The notes: a model not told the origin generated them from the sequence alone. Positions 1 to 8,967 are shown, counted from the first letter of the stretch. The stretch is 64,000 nt of DNA from Bacteroidetes oral taxon 274 str. F0058 (GCA_000163695.1 GG774889.1:812515-876514), one strand, 5' to 3'. Numbers and translations are program-made.

Positions 1-2
1 AG

Positions 3-317
3 CTTGGAGAGCCCGATGCGGCAGGTAGACGCAAACCTGTACCTGTCGTCGGAGCGACTGTTACGATAGACGTAGATACAGTAGTGGTTGCTATCGGAGT
101 ATCACCCAATCCGCTTATACCCAATTCGGTAGAGGGATTGCAGATGAGCAAATGGCATACGGTGGTAGTCGACGAAAATACGATGCAATCGTCTATTCCG
201 ATAATTTTTGCAGGAGGCGACATAGTACGCGGAGGAGCGACCGTCATACTCGCTATGGGCGACGGTAGACGTGCAGCCAAATCTATGCACGAGAAGATAG
301 AACGTGGTGAGATATAG
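3..317 (+). CDS. glutamate synthase small subunit-like oxidoreductase, C-terminal fragment
   Basis: The reading frame is open from the first bases of the window, so only the C-terminal ~104 residues are visible. The end contains VVVAIGVSPNPLIP and IFAGGDIVRGGATVILAMGDG, the FAD/NAD(P)-binding C-terminal signature of the GltD-like family (NADPH-dependent glutamate synthase small chain and related electron-transfer flavoproteins). The GGD(I/V)xxGxATV motif contacts FAD. The family passes electrons from NAD(P)H for glutamate synthesis or, in some anaerobes, for ferredoxin-linked reactions (NfnA-like). The fragment cannot separate these. The next gene, menA, begins 70 bases downstream on the same strand. 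Confidence 0.8.
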   Translation, partial: LGEPDAAGRRKPVPVVGATVTIDVDTVVVAIGVSPNPLIPNSVEGLQMSKWHTVVVDENTMQSSIPIIFAGGDIVRGGATVILAMGDGRRAAKSMHEKIERGEI

Positions 318-387
318 CCCAATCGTAGACACGAGTATATGATATGACCAATTCTGTATAATTCAAAAAATTATCGGTATAGAGCAA

Positions 388-1275
388 GTGAACGACAGGC
401 TAAAAATATGGATATTGGCAGCACGTCCCAAGACGCTTGCTGCGGGCGTGTCGCCCGTGTTGGTCGCTTCCGGTCTGGCTATCAGAGACGGGGTGTTTCG
501 TTGGCAGTATGCCGCCGTATGTCTGTTGATAGCCGTGCTCTTTCAGGTGGCATCGAACTTTGCCAACGACTACTTCGACTACAAAAAAGGTATCGACACT
601 CCCGACAGAGTCGGTCCCAAACGTGCAGTAGCCGAGGGGTGGGTGTCGCCACGACAGATGCTTGTGGCACTGTACGTAGTGCTTGCAGCGGCTTTTGTGC
701 TCGGTCTTATGCTTATGTTGGTTGTCGACTGGCGGCTGTTGTTTGTCGGTGTTGTCGTGGTGGTGTTTGCATTGGCTTATTCGGGAGGCAAATATCCACT
801 CGCATACAACGGATTAGGGGATGTTTGCGTGCTTGTTTTTTATGGTATCGTCCCTGTGGTGTTTACCTATTATATTCAGGCTATGGCTTTTACCGTCGAT
901 GCCTTCGTGTGTGGAGCAGCAGTTGGTTTTGCCTCCATTAATATCTTGGTTGCCAATAATTACAGGGATTATAGTTCTGATAAACAGGCTAATAAAAGAA
1001 CTACGATAGTAATATTCGGTAAGAAATTCGGAGAATATTTTTTTCTTGTAAATGGATTTTTGGCTGTTGCTATGTGTCAGTATTTTTGGTCGAGGGGGCT
1101 TTTGTATGCTGCCGTTTTACCGCTATTGTATTTAATATTGCATATTATCGTCTGGAGCGAGATGGTAAAAATAGGCGAGGGTAGCTGGCTTATAGCCATA
1201 CTTGGTAAGACTGCTCGTAATACGCTTATATTCAGTGTGCTATTGTTCGTGGGATTTCTCCTTGACAGTTTGTAA
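388..1275 (+). CDS. menA: 1,4-dihydroxy-2-naphthoate polyprenyltransferase (MenA)
   Basis: The 295-residue integral membrane protein belongs to the UbiA prenyltransferase superfamily. It shows the first Asp-rich motif as NDYFDYKKGID (about residues 60-70), which binds Mg-prenyl diphosphate, and the second as NNYRDYSSDKQANKRT (about 190-205). Multiple hydrophobic segments surround these. MenA attaches the polyprenyl tail to DHNA, giving demethylmenaquinone for anaerobic respiration. The apparent start is GTG at 388. No better ATG is seen before the conserved N-terminal WILAARPKTLAAGVSPV motif, which is itself typical of MenA. It converges on the next gene with only 7 bases between the stops. 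Confidence 0.93.
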   Translation: MNDRLKIWILAARPKTLAAGVSPVLVASGLAIRDGVFRWQYAAVCLLIAVLFQVASNFANDYFDYKKGIDTPDRVGPKRAVAEGWVSPRQMLVALYVVLAAAFVLGLMLMLVVDWRLLFVGVVVVVFALAYSGGKYPLAYNGLGDVCVLVFYGIVPVVFTYYIQAMAFTVDAFVCGAAVGFASINILVANNYRDYSSDKQANKRTTIVIFGKKFGEYFFLVNGFLAVAMCQYFWSRGLLYAAVLPLLYLILHIIVWSEMVKIGEGSWLIAILGKTARNTLIFSVLLFVGFLLDSL

Positions 1276-1282
1276 AAATTTT

Positions 1283-4200
1283 TTATTTCAAAAACAACAA
1301 TAATTTTTCGAATATAGCAGCTTTCTGAGTTTTATCCGTTATCGTCTCGAGCGGGAAACCTGCGATAACGACACGGTAAGCTCCACTGACTGCAATGGCG
1401 GCACTCATCGAATTTTCGGCATAACGCATTATAGTATAACCCTGTTTGTCTGCCGGTTCTATGGCATCGGGGCTTTCGAGCACATATATATCGCTGTTTA
1501 TCTTGTTGTTGACAGGGCAACACTCGTATGAACTGATATCGATGGCAGGCGAATACACGCCTCTGACAGTGCAGTTGTCGGCAGCGTGGTCGGTTCGCCA
1601 CGATATCTTCAGAGTATTGCGTGCGAAAGTGCTGTCTGTCGGGCTACCGAGTCCGATAAGGTCTTTACCGATATATGCTCCGCTCACGAGCAACGATTTT
1701 CCTTGTTGCAGATAATCGTTCAATATTGTCTGCATATCGGGCGGTATGGTTGCATATTGTATCTGTCCTGTAAATCCGTTTTTGATACGTTTTTGTTTGC
1801 CGAGTATAAGGTCTGTTATTTTGAATCTGTCGAGGGAGACCGAGTTTTTCTCTACTGCCTGTATCGATGCCGATGAGAACGAAAATCCTGCCTTGGCTAT
1901 CGCCTCGCCGTGCGACAACGGATAGTCGAAACTATTGCCTGCAACTGCAATCTGCTCGTATGTGCCGTACGATGCTCCAAACCCCGGAGAGTCGTCGTCT
2001 GTCCATCGGTTTTTGGGGTCGAAGTCGTACTGATTGCCTGTGTACGAGTAATCCGTCTTGTAAGGTATGGCGTAGTCTCCTGACGGCAAAAAACCCTTCT
2101 TGTCGGGACGATTGATAACGGCAGGCGGCGATGTCTTGGTAAATCCGTTGATTACGAGCACTTCTCCTTTGTCGTTCGAGCGGCGACAGACACTTAGTAT
2201 CTCGCTCGGGAAACTCTCGCCTCCGTCGTTGAATGCGGTTACTTTATAGCTGTATATGGAGTCTGTCGATATGTGCAATTTGGCACTTGTGCCTTTTACC
2301 ACGATTCCGTTGTCGAAACCTTTGTCGCTATGACTGTCGTTTACGGCAAATTTACGTGTGTATATCACATACCCTTTGGGTTTGGCGGTGTGTTCCATAC
2401 TGTCTGTGGTAGGAGTCCAGTGCAGACGTACCGAATTGCCGTCGAGTATTGCAGAGAAACCGTTGACGGGCAGCGGCTGTACGGCGTAACTCCTGTTGTG
2501 CTGATATGCAATGAACTTTAATATACCTTTGTAAATAGCCCTTGCAAAAGTGAATTGGAACGATGGGTCGAGCCCGAGACGCATATCGTTGAAGTTCTGG
2601 TGGCTCATACTCTCGAGTATCATCGACGGCACAGTCGGCATTCGACTCTCGGCGTAATTGGCGTTTTTGATGCCTCTTATACTCCAGAGACTATCTGCTG
2701 TGGAGCGAATATCTTTTTTTATCTCCGAAAGAATAATGTTTGCCATATCTACCGAGGCATATCGGCTCTGTTTGTTTGGAAACACGGTCTGTTTGTCGCT
2801 CACGGTGCTGACGATGGCAAGCGAGCCGACGGTAGAGGCAGTGTCGATGCCCGCATCTGAATGGAAAGCCAACGACAGGTCTATCGGTATGCCCAAGCCT
2901 TCGTAGTCGGGAGCATTGACTGAGCCGTAGTTGAGGTAGTTTACCCATTTGCCTCGAGAAGCGTAGTCGTCCGTGTAGTCGTTGATACCGTATGTGTGCG
3001 AGTATACATCGAAAGGCATTCCTGCCCATTGTAGATAATAACGTGCTCCCTCCCAGAACTTTGCTCGTTGGCTTGTGGTGTATCTCTCTTTTGTGAATGT
3101 CGAGATGAGTTTTGTCTTGCCGCGTACGGTTTCGTCGGGGATACTGTCGATAGTGGCTTGCGTGGCAGGGCGGCGGGCAATATTTCCCATACCTCCGCCG
3201 AATTTTACGGCATCGGCAACGACTGTGCCGTCTACCTTGTGGCTCTCGTTGGATAGTATCACCTTTCTGTGAGCTTCGGTGTCGTCGGGGTCGAAAAAGA
3301 ATGTACCGAGATATACCCAAGTACCTCCTCCGATAGTCTGATTGACGATTAGGTCTGTCGTCCCTCCCGAATGACAAACCTTATAATGAGCATCTTCGAT
3401 ACCGTCGGCTATGCTGCGGTAGGCTACCGAGACAGAGTACCAACCCGCTTTGGTAAGATTAGGAGTGTAGTCTATCCAAGTGCTTGCCCGTTTCTCTGTT
3501 TTCACGGCAACGGCTCTACCCATAACGAAGGGGTTTTGCCTGTCTATATATACCTCTTGACGATTGGCAAATCCGATAATACTGTCTGTCAGAATGTTTG
3601 CCTTGTCTCCATAGAGCTTGTACCCCGACGAACTTCCCTTTGTGTCCCAACTACTGTCGTTGTCGCATATAATCATATCTGTCTGTATATCGCGTTCGCG
3701 TGGGAGCAGGACGTAAGCCCCTGCGTTTTCGAGCATTGGCAGCAGATAACTCATTACCATTTGGGTCGAAAACTTGTCTTCGACAGTCGTCAGCAGTCTC
3801 GCCCGTTGCCACTCCCAGCGGTCGAACCGTTGTTCGTAGTACCAACCGTGTGAGTTCCAGAGGGCTATGTTCCTGTTGTTCAGTCCCTCGTCTATGTTTA
3901 TTGGTTTGCTTGTGTTTTTTACAAACGACTTACCGTGTTTGTTGCTCTTGGTCAATCTTCTACGGTCTTTTTCGATGTGATGACGATAAATATTGGGTAC
4001 AAGATTAGTGATATCCTCTCCGCCGGCAAAGATGTTGATTGTATATTTCTTTTGTTCTTTGGGCAAATATTTTCTTATCTTTGCCTTGAGGCTATCGATA
4101 AAACTCTCTTTGAATACGATTGTGGCAAAGCTTTCTGTAAGGTTTATTTGTATAGTCTTTTTCTTTTTGTTTATGTTTACTGAGCTTAATCGATAGTTTG

Positions 4201-4336
4201 CCATCGGTTTTTGCTCGCGCTGCAGTTGTTGGAGCATAGTTGTGATACTGTCATTGATACTGTTTTGGGCATTTGTCCCCATCAGACTACAAATAGACAA
4301 TATCGTTATTATGTGTATTTTCTTGATTATATTCAT
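1283..4336 (-). CDS. secreted N-acetylmuramoyl-L-alanine amidase-like protein with golvesin/xanthan-lyase-type insert
   Basis: The protein has 1017 residues, with a signal peptide ending near TNA-Q (residue 24). Four residues fit Amidase_3 zinc or catalytic positions: His163 in NSHGWYYE, Glu186, His492 in LAFHSDAG and Glu575 in SMILESMSHQN. The first pair is separated from the second by about 300 residues, which include a golvesin/xanthan-lyase-type beta domain (about 285-382, from STWIDYTPNLTKAGWYSVSV to VVADAVKFGGG). After the amidase part come an FnIII-like segment (about 640-720) and a large C-terminal region. Bacteroidota homologues are often labelled xanthan lyase. Peptidoglycan amide cleavage or binding is inferred from the motifs. 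The S41 lipoprotein gene lies 34 bases upstream and is probably co-transcribed. Confidence 0.75.
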   Translation of the reverse strand: MNIIKKIHIITILSICSLMGTNAQNSINDSITTMLQQLQREQKPMANYRLSSVNINKKKKTIQINLTESFATIVFKESFIDSLKAKIRKYLPKEQKKYTINIFAGGEDITNLVPNIYRHHIEKDRRRLTKSNKHGKSFVKNTSKPINIDEGLNNRNIALWNSHGWYYEQRFDRWEWQRARLLTTVEDKFSTQMVMSYLLPMLENAGAYVLLPRERDIQTDMIICDNDSSWDTKGSSSGYKLYGDKANILTDSIIGFANRQEVYIDRQNPFVMGRAVAVKTEKRASTWIDYTPNLTKAGWYSVSVAYRSIADGIEDAHYKVCHSGGTTDLIVNQTIGGGTWVYLGTFFFDPDDTEAHRKVILSNESHKVDGTVVADAVKFGGGMGNIARRPATQATIDSIPDETVRGKTKLISTFTKERYTTSQRAKFWEGARYYLQWAGMPFDVYSHTYGINDYTDDYASRGKWVNYLNYGSVNAPDYEGLGIPIDLSLAFHSDAGIDTASTVGSLAIVSTVSDKQTVFPNKQSRYASVDMANIILSEIKKDIRSTADSLWSIRGIKNANYAESRMPTVPSMILESMSHQNFNDMRLGLDPSFQFTFARAIYKGILKFIAYQHNRSYAVQPLPVNGFSAILDGNSVRLHWTPTTDSMEHTAKPKGYVIYTRKFAVNDSHSDKGFDNGIVVKGTSAKLHISTDSIYSYKVTAFNDGGESFPSEILSVCRRSNDKGEVLVINGFTKTSPPAVINRPDKKGFLPSGDYAIPYKTDYSYTGNQYDFDPKNRWTDDDSPGFGASYGTYEQIAVAGNSFDYPLSHGEAIAKAGFSFSSASIQAVEKNSVSLDRFKITDLILGKQKRIKNGFTGQIQYATIPPDMQTILNDYLQQGKSLLVSGAYIGKDLIGLGSPTDSTFARNTLKISWRTDHAADNCTVRGVYSPAIDISSYECCPVNNKINSDIYVLESPDAIEPADKQGYTIMRYAENSMSAAIAVSGAYRVVIAGFPLETITDKTQKAAIFEKLLLFLK

Positions 4337-4370
4337 TTTATGTGTGCTCTTATTGTTTCTTTACGAGGAA

Positions 4371-5387
4371 TTATACTCCTATCACCTCTATTGCCTTCTC
4401 TATCAACGTGTCGTAGCCCTTTTGCAAATCGGTCGAGTCCATTGTTACCGTTATATCGGGCTCTATTCCGAATTCTATCTGTTTCTTATGACGGTCTAAT
4501 ATCTGTACAGCCGAAAACCGTATTAACCAGCCATTTGGCAGTTCGTCAGACAATGGGATACCTCCACCACCACCTGTTTTACCGCCGAGTATCGTTACGT
4601 TTGGAGCATTTTTCACTCGACATACGAAGTCGTTTGTGGCACTATAACAGCGGCGATTGACAAGCACTATTACACGTTTGTTGCTCCAATCTATACTGTT
4701 ATGTCGATGTGTGTAAATCGGTTGTGCTTCCGAAAAATCGGAGTGCCCCGTTCCTGTCTTATGACGGATATAGCCCGTTAATGTAGACTCTTTCATAAAT
4801 ATCGAAGCGAACTCTTCACTGTATCCTATCGAGCCGCCTCCATTGTTCCTTATGTCGATTATTATACCCTTACAGTTGCGGAATATAGATTCGATATATT
4901 TCAGCGAACTTGCAGAAATACCGTTCGAGAAACTCGAGTATCTTATGTAACCGATTTTGCCGTCAGCTATCGCTTTATATTGGAATCCGCCGCCGATTCG
5001 GTAGTTATTGCCAAGATAACGAGCTGTGTATATGAGTCTGTCGTCGAAATTGGCAGGGTAATTTTCGAACCAACCACGGCAACGTGAGACATCGAACTGC
5101 GAATAGAGATTGACGTGCCCATCTTGCAATGTGTCGAGCATTGCTGCAAACAGGTCGAACATATCGAGCTGTGTAACGACTGTTGCTATCTTGGGCTGAT
5201 ATATGGCTTTGACCCCCTGCCAATCGATGTTTTTTTCTTCGAAAAAACAATATTTTCGGTCGAGTATCTCCCAAAGAGCATCGAAGTTGCGTTGCGGCGA
5301 GAAGTCTCTGACGTACTGTTTTTTACACGAAAATATCACCAATGTTATCACAATCGGCAGTATTATGGCGGTATTTCTTTTGTTCAT
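4371..5387 (-). CDS. S41-family (C-terminal processing protease-like) lipoprotein
   Basis: This 338-residue protein has a lipoprotein signal (VIFSCKKQ, Cys near residue 21), so it is probably anchored in the envelope. The S41/tricorn-core domain is recognisable from GYIRYSSFSNG, GIIIDIRNNGGGSIGYSEEF and VLVNRRCYSATNDF. The Ser of the last motif fits the nucleophile position and GGKTGGGGGIPLS follows. A clear PDZ domain is not seen. Proteases of this family cut unstructured C-termini of exported proteins. The physiological substrate is unknown. It is the first gene of a two-gene leftward unit with the amidase-like gene. Confidence 0.85.
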   Translation of the reverse strand: MNKRNTAIILPIVITLVIFSCKKQYVRDFSPQRNFDALWEILDRKYCFFEEKNIDWQGVKAIYQPKIATVVTQLDMFDLFAAMLDTLQDGHVNLYSQFDVSRCRGWFENYPANFDDRLIYTARYLGNNYRIGGGFQYKAIADGKIGYIRYSSFSNGISASSLKYIESIFRNCKGIIIDIRNNGGGSIGYSEEFASIFMKESTLTGYIRHKTGTGHSDFSEAQPIYTHRHNSIDWSNKRVIVLVNRRCYSATNDFVCRVKNAPNVTILGGKTGGGGGIPLSDELPNGWLIRFSAVQILDRHKKQIEFGIEPDITVTMDSTDLQKGYDTLIEKAIEVIGV

Positions 5388-5519
5388 TTATGTTGGCTTA
5401 TAAAAAAGATTGATTGCTGTTTTACAAAATTACTACATTTTAGTGTTTAACGCACAAAACGAAATAATATTATAATATTTTTACGATGAGGATTTTGTTT
5501 TGCTGTGTTTTCGGCGGTG

Positions 5520-5564
5520 CAACAAAAAAGACTCCCTCTGATAAAGAAGAAGTCTTTCTTGTTG
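5520..5564 (-). terminator. rho-independent terminator after the biotin-carrier gene
   Basis: Arms at 5520-5533 (CAACAAAAAAGACT) and 5551-5564 (AGTCTTTCTTGTTG) pair over 14 bp with one G-T wobble and a 17-base loop. On the minus strand the second arm is T-rich (AGTCTTTTTTGTTG). It lies 19 bases after the stop of the biotin-carrier gene and so closes the leftward carboxylase operon. Confidence 0.7.
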
Positions 5565-5582
5565 TGTTTAAACAGAAGTTGT

Positions 5583-6041
5583 TCAATTGTGTTCGAAAAG
5601 TACGTCGTCTTGCAATACCGATGTACCTACGGGAGCTACCACTTTGGTGATAGTACCCGAACATTCGGCAGTGATGTTGTTTTCCATCTTCATACTTTCC
5701 ATTACCATCAGTATATCGCCTTCTTTGAAGGCTGTTCCCGGCTCTACCAATACTTTGAGCACGCTGCCGGGCAGTGGCGCCTTGATAGTCTTGGAGCCTT
5801 TGCCTGCTGCCTCGGCAGGAGCTGCTGTAGGAGTTGCTGCGGGTTTGGCGGCAGGGGTAGTGGCGGCGGCAGGCGTCGGTTTTGCTGCCGGACGTGCCAC
5901 AGGAGCCGATATTTGCCCGTCTCCTTCGATATTTACCTGATAGAGATTGCCGTTTACATCTACTTCTGCTATGCTGCCGTCGATAGATTTTATTTCGACT
6001 TCGTATTTACTTCCGTTGATATCAAATTTGAATTGTGTCAT
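5583..6041 (-). CDS. biotin carboxyl carrier subunit of methylmalonyl-CoA decarboxylase / acyl-CoA carboxylase
   Basis: The protein has 152 residues in three parts: an N-terminal ~45-residue beta segment, a flexible Ala/Pro linker (about residues 46-82), and a C-terminal biotinyl domain. The biotinylation motif MESMKMEN places biotin on Lys118. The domain carries CO2 between active sites of a biotin-dependent carboxylase, transcarboxylase or Na+-pumping decarboxylase. It follows the 54-codon gene by 2 bases and lies downstream of the carboxyltransferase gene, so the three form one operon. No membrane beta subunit (OadB/MmdB type) follows, because a terminator and an unrelated gene come next. 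The exact enzyme therefore stays open. Confidence 0.9.
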   Translation of the reverse strand: MTQFKFDINGSKYEVEIKSIDGSIAEVDVNGNLYQVNIEGDGQISAPVARPAAKPTPAAATTPAAKPAATPTAAPAEAAGKGSKTIKAPLPGSVLKVLVEPGTAFKEGDILMVMESMKMENNITAECSGTITKVVAPVGTSVLQDDVLFEHN

Positions 6042-6043
6042 TT

Positions 6044-6208
6044 TTATAGGTTTATTTTGTTTATTACTTGATAAATTTTATCACTCCAAGGAGAGTTGTA
6101 ACGCTTGATTGTAAGCACATTGCTTTCGTTGTCGTGGATAGAGTCGCTGAAATAGAGGCTCAGAGCCATTGCTATTGCTACCACTTCATTAGGCATATTA
6201 TTACTCAT
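6044..6208 (-). CDS. 54-aa conserved-looking small protein in carboxylase operon
   Basis: This 54-codon reading frame is short of usual cutoffs but sits exactly in the gap between the carboxyltransferase gene (stop 6248) and the biotin-carrier gene (start 6041, 2 bases after this stop). It begins MSNNMPNEVVAIAMALSLYF and continues with a polar part containing SIHDNESNVLTIKR and SPWSDKI. From memory, Bacteroidota have a short protein with this HDxES(x)VLTIKR...SPW pattern in the same operon position, sometimes as the tail of an OadG-like subunit. Its role is not known to me. It may be an accessory or assembly subunit. The overlapping plus-strand frame has no coding features. Confidence 0.72.
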   Translation of the reverse strand: MSNNMPNEVVAIAMALSLYFSDSIHDNESNVLTIKRYNSPWSDKIYQVINKINL

Positions 6209-6247
6209 ATTCTTTTCCTTTTTTTATTTGGTTTTTGGAATGATGAA

Positions 6248-7816
6248 TTATAAAGGTATGTTATCGTGTTTTTTCAACGGATTGGTAACCTTCTTGTTCT
6301 GCAACGATTGGAATGCACGAATAATACGGAAACGAGTATTGCGAGGCTCGATAACGTCGTCGATATAACCGCGTGAAGCAGCCTGATACGGATTAGCAAA
6401 TTTTTCTTTGTATTCCGACTCTTTGTCGAAGATATATTTTGCTTTTTCGTCGGCATCTTCGATAGCGGCTATATTCTTGCCTTCGAGCACTTCTACGGCA
6501 CCGCTTGCTCCCATAACGGCTATTTCGGCGTTAGGCCAAGCGTAGTTGATATCGCCTCTGAGTTGTTTACAGCTCATCACGATGTGTGCTCCGCCGTACG
6601 ACTTACGTATGGTAACGGTAACCTTTGGTACGGTGGCTTCGCCGTAAGCAAACATAAGTTTTGCTCCGTGAACGATAATACCGCTGTACTCTTGTCCCGT
6701 GCCGGGTAAGAAACCGGGTACGTCTACCAAAGTGAGAATAGGAATATTGAATGCATCGCAGAAACGAACAAAGCGTGCAGCCTTGCGTGAACTATCGCAA
6801 TCGAGTACACCTGCAAGGAATTTTGGCTGGTTGGCTATGATACCTGTCGAAACGCCGTTGAAGCGGGCGAAACAGCAGATGATGTTTTGTGCGTAAAGCG
6901 GCTGAACTTCCAGAAACTCACCGTTGTCGACGATAGAGCGGATAATATCCTTCATATCGTAAGGTTTGTTCGGATTGTCGGGTACTATTTCGTTTAGTAC
7001 GTCGTCTGCACGGTTGATGGGGTCGTTGCAGGTTACGGTAGGCACCGACTCCATGTTATTCTGTGGAATATAAGATATTAGCTGACGTGTAAGCTGCAGA
7101 CACTCTTCTTCGGAAGCCGATTTGAAGTGAGCCACACCCGATTTGCGTGAGTGCATACCGGCACCGCCCAAAGCCTCTGTGGTAACGTCTTCGCCGGTAA
7201 CCGATTTTACTACTTTCGGTCCGGTGATAAACATATACGAGTTTTGTTCGGTCATCATAATAAAGTCGGTCAGAGCAGGCGAATATACGGCTCCACCGGC
7301 ACAAGGTCCGAATATAAGTGAAATCTGAGGTACTACACCCGAGGCAAGGATATTGCGTTCGAATATTTCTGCGTAGCCTGCCAGAGCGTTAGAACCCTCT
7401 TGGATACGTGCTCCACCCGAGTCGTTGATACCGATGATGGGGCAACCTATCTTCATAGCATAGTCCATCACTTTGCATATTTTTTCGGACATTGTCTCCG
7501 ACAGCGAACCACCGATAACGGTAAAGTCTTGTGCAAAAACACATACCATACGTCCTTCGATGGTACCGAAGCCTACTGCAACGCCGTCGCCGAGGTATAC
7601 CTCTTTTTCCATACCGAAGTTTACACAGCGGTGGGTCTTGAACATATCCATCTCTTCGAACGACCCCGGGTCGAGTAGCATTTCTATACGCTCGCGAGCA
7701 GTATATTTACCTTTTGCGTGTTGAGAGTCGATTCTCTTTTGTCCGCCGCCGAGGCGGGCTTTGGCACGCATATCAACAAGTTTTTTGATCTTTTTTTGAT
7801 TTTCGAATGTCATCAT
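6248..7816 (-). CDS. mmdA: acyl-CoA carboxyltransferase subunit (methylmalonyl-CoA decarboxylase alpha / propionyl-CoA carboxylase beta)
   Basis: This 522-residue protein has full family length. It shows the N- and C-terminal crotonase-like halves of a biotin-dependent acyl-CoA carboxyltransferase. These include GARIQEGSNALAGYAEIF and PQISLIFGPCAGGAVYSPAL in the first half, and VPGFLPGTGQEYSGIIVHGA and SYGGAHIVMSCKQLRGD in the second. It moves the carboxyl group between methylmalonyl-CoA/propionyl-CoA and biotin on the carrier encoded two genes downstream. In propionate-forming anaerobes it is usually the alpha subunit of methylmalonyl-CoA decarboxylase. The symbol rests on that habit and a carboxylase role is possible. 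It heads the operon, and the start at MMTFENQKK follows 66 bases of spacer. Confidence 0.9.
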   Translation of the reverse strand: MMTFENQKKIKKLVDMRAKARLGGGQKRIDSQHAKGKYTARERIEMLLDPGSFEEMDMFKTHRCVNFGMEKEVYLGDGVAVGFGTIEGRMVCVFAQDFTVIGGSLSETMSEKICKVMDYAMKIGCPIIGINDSGGARIQEGSNALAGYAEIFERNILASGVVPQISLIFGPCAGGAVYSPALTDFIMMTEQNSYMFITGPKVVKSVTGEDVTTEALGGAGMHSRKSGVAHFKSASEEECLQLTRQLISYIPQNNMESVPTVTCNDPINRADDVLNEIVPDNPNKPYDMKDIIRSIVDNGEFLEVQPLYAQNIICCFARFNGVSTGIIANQPKFLAGVLDCDSSRKAARFVRFCDAFNIPILTLVDVPGFLPGTGQEYSGIIVHGAKLMFAYGEATVPKVTVTIRKSYGGAHIVMSCKQLRGDINYAWPNAEIAVMGASGAVEVLEGKNIAAIEDADEKAKYIFDKESEYKEKFANPYQAASRGYIDDVIEPRNTRFRIIRAFQSLQNKKVTNPLKKHDNIPL

Positions 7817-7882
7817 AACTATATTTCGAATTTTTATAATTTATTTTAAATCAATATTTTAATGTAATTGGTTGGTTGTTTA

Positions 7883-8914
7883 TCACATTGGTATGATAGG
7901 AGCACTCAGTCTCGGAATTGTTCTAAAGCCCTCGAATTCAAGGTCTTTGGCTACATATTCGTCTTTTACGGGCTCTTCTCTTACCAAGTCTGTGGATAGA
8001 TATTTTTTGTTGTCGTCGGCTATGAATGTTACGATTACCGCATTATCTCCCATCTGTTCGTGCAGTTTTATTGCTCCTGCTATATTGCAACCCGATGATA
8101 TTCCCACTGCCAGACCAAGTTGTTTTGCAAGTTTCTGAGCTACGAGTATCGAGTCGCCGTCGTTGACGGGAATAATATTATCGAGTTTATCGAGTTGTAC
8201 TATTTTAGGAATAAACTCGTCCGAGAAACCCTCTATTCTGTGGCTTCCGCACTTATGACCGTGAGATAGAGTCGGACTTTCGGCAGGTTCCAACGGACAA
8301 ACTTTTGCCGAAGGAGAGCACTGTTTTATATATTTGCCCACACCCATAATGGTACCGCCTGTACCGACACCCGATACTACTCCGTCTGCTTTAAGTCCTA
8401 CGGATTCGAGTTGACGGCATATCTCTATTGCTGTCGTATGGCTGTGTTCGGCTATGTTGTCTTCGTTTTCGAACTGCAATGGCAGAAACACTCCGCCTTC
8501 TGCCGCAAGGCGACGGCTCAGCTCCAAACCGCCCAGAAATCCGCCTTCTTCTTTGGATACAAGTATCAGGTCTACACCCAGCGATTTTAGTATATCTACA
8601 CGTTCTTTACTCAGCCAGTTGGGCATTATTATTTTTACCTTGTGTCCTAAGGCTCGCCCGATGGCGGCAAACGAGATACCCGTATTACCCGAAGTAGCTT
8701 CGATGATGGTATCCGTCGGCGAGATTGTGCCCTTTTTGTATGCCTGTTGTAGAATATACAGAGCCATTCTGTCTTTGATGCTACCGCTGTAATTATAATA
8801 TTCTACTTTTGCGTAAACTTTACCGGGTTTGTTTTTGTAACGGTAATGAAGTTCGACCATTGGGGTATTTCCTACCATATGCCATAGGTCTTTAAAACAT
8901 TTTTCTGCAAACAT
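7883..8914 (-). CDS. cysteine synthase-family PLP enzyme
   Basis: The 343-residue protein is a fold-type II PLP enzyme of the O-acetylserine sulfhydrylase/cystathionine beta-synthase group. The N-terminal VGNTPMVEL is followed by SGSIKDRM, with Lys47 as the likely Schiff-base lysine. The asparagine-loop motif is EATSGNTGISFA, and the phosphate-binding loop is SGVGTGGTIMGVG. There is no CBS regulatory domain, and the chain is about 30 residues longer at the C-terminus than typical CysK. It most likely makes cysteine from O-acetylserine and sulfide. A related beta-replacement substrate cannot be excluded. A TACCTTTG -7 box lies upstream on the minus strand (8960-8967). Confidence 0.85.
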   Translation of the reverse strand: MFAEKCFKDLWHMVGNTPMVELHYRYKNKPGKVYAKVEYYNYSGSIKDRMALYILQQAYKKGTISPTDTIIEATSGNTGISFAAIGRALGHKVKIIMPNWLSKERVDILKSLGVDLILVSKEEGGFLGGLELSRRLAAEGGVFLPLQFENEDNIAEHSHTTAIEICRQLESVGLKADGVVSGVGTGGTIMGVGKYIKQCSPSAKVCPLEPAESPTLSHGHKCGSHRIEGFSDEFIPKIVQLDKLDNIIPVNDGDSILVAQKLAKQLGLAVGISSGCNIAGAIKLHEQMGDNAVIVTFIADDNKKYLSTDLVREEPVKDEYVAKDLEFEGFRTIPRLSAPIIPM

Positions 8915-8959
8915 AACTTATTTATTTATACATTATTATAACTTCAAAGAATGAACCCA

Positions 8960-8967
8960 CAAAGGTA
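8960..8967 (-). promoter_or_regulatory. -7 box of the cysteine-synthase-like gene
   Basis: On the minus strand this reads TACCTTTG, matching the Bacteroidota -7 consensus TAnnTTTG, 46 bases ahead of the start codon. A TTTG at 8991-8994 could serve as the -33 box, but the spacer (23) is slightly long. Confidence 0.55.

Noticed and set aside
6068..6253. Plus-strand 61-aa frame between carboxylase genes
   Set aside because: It overlaps the better-supported minus-strand 54-codon gene, which has operon spacing and a conserved-looking sequence.
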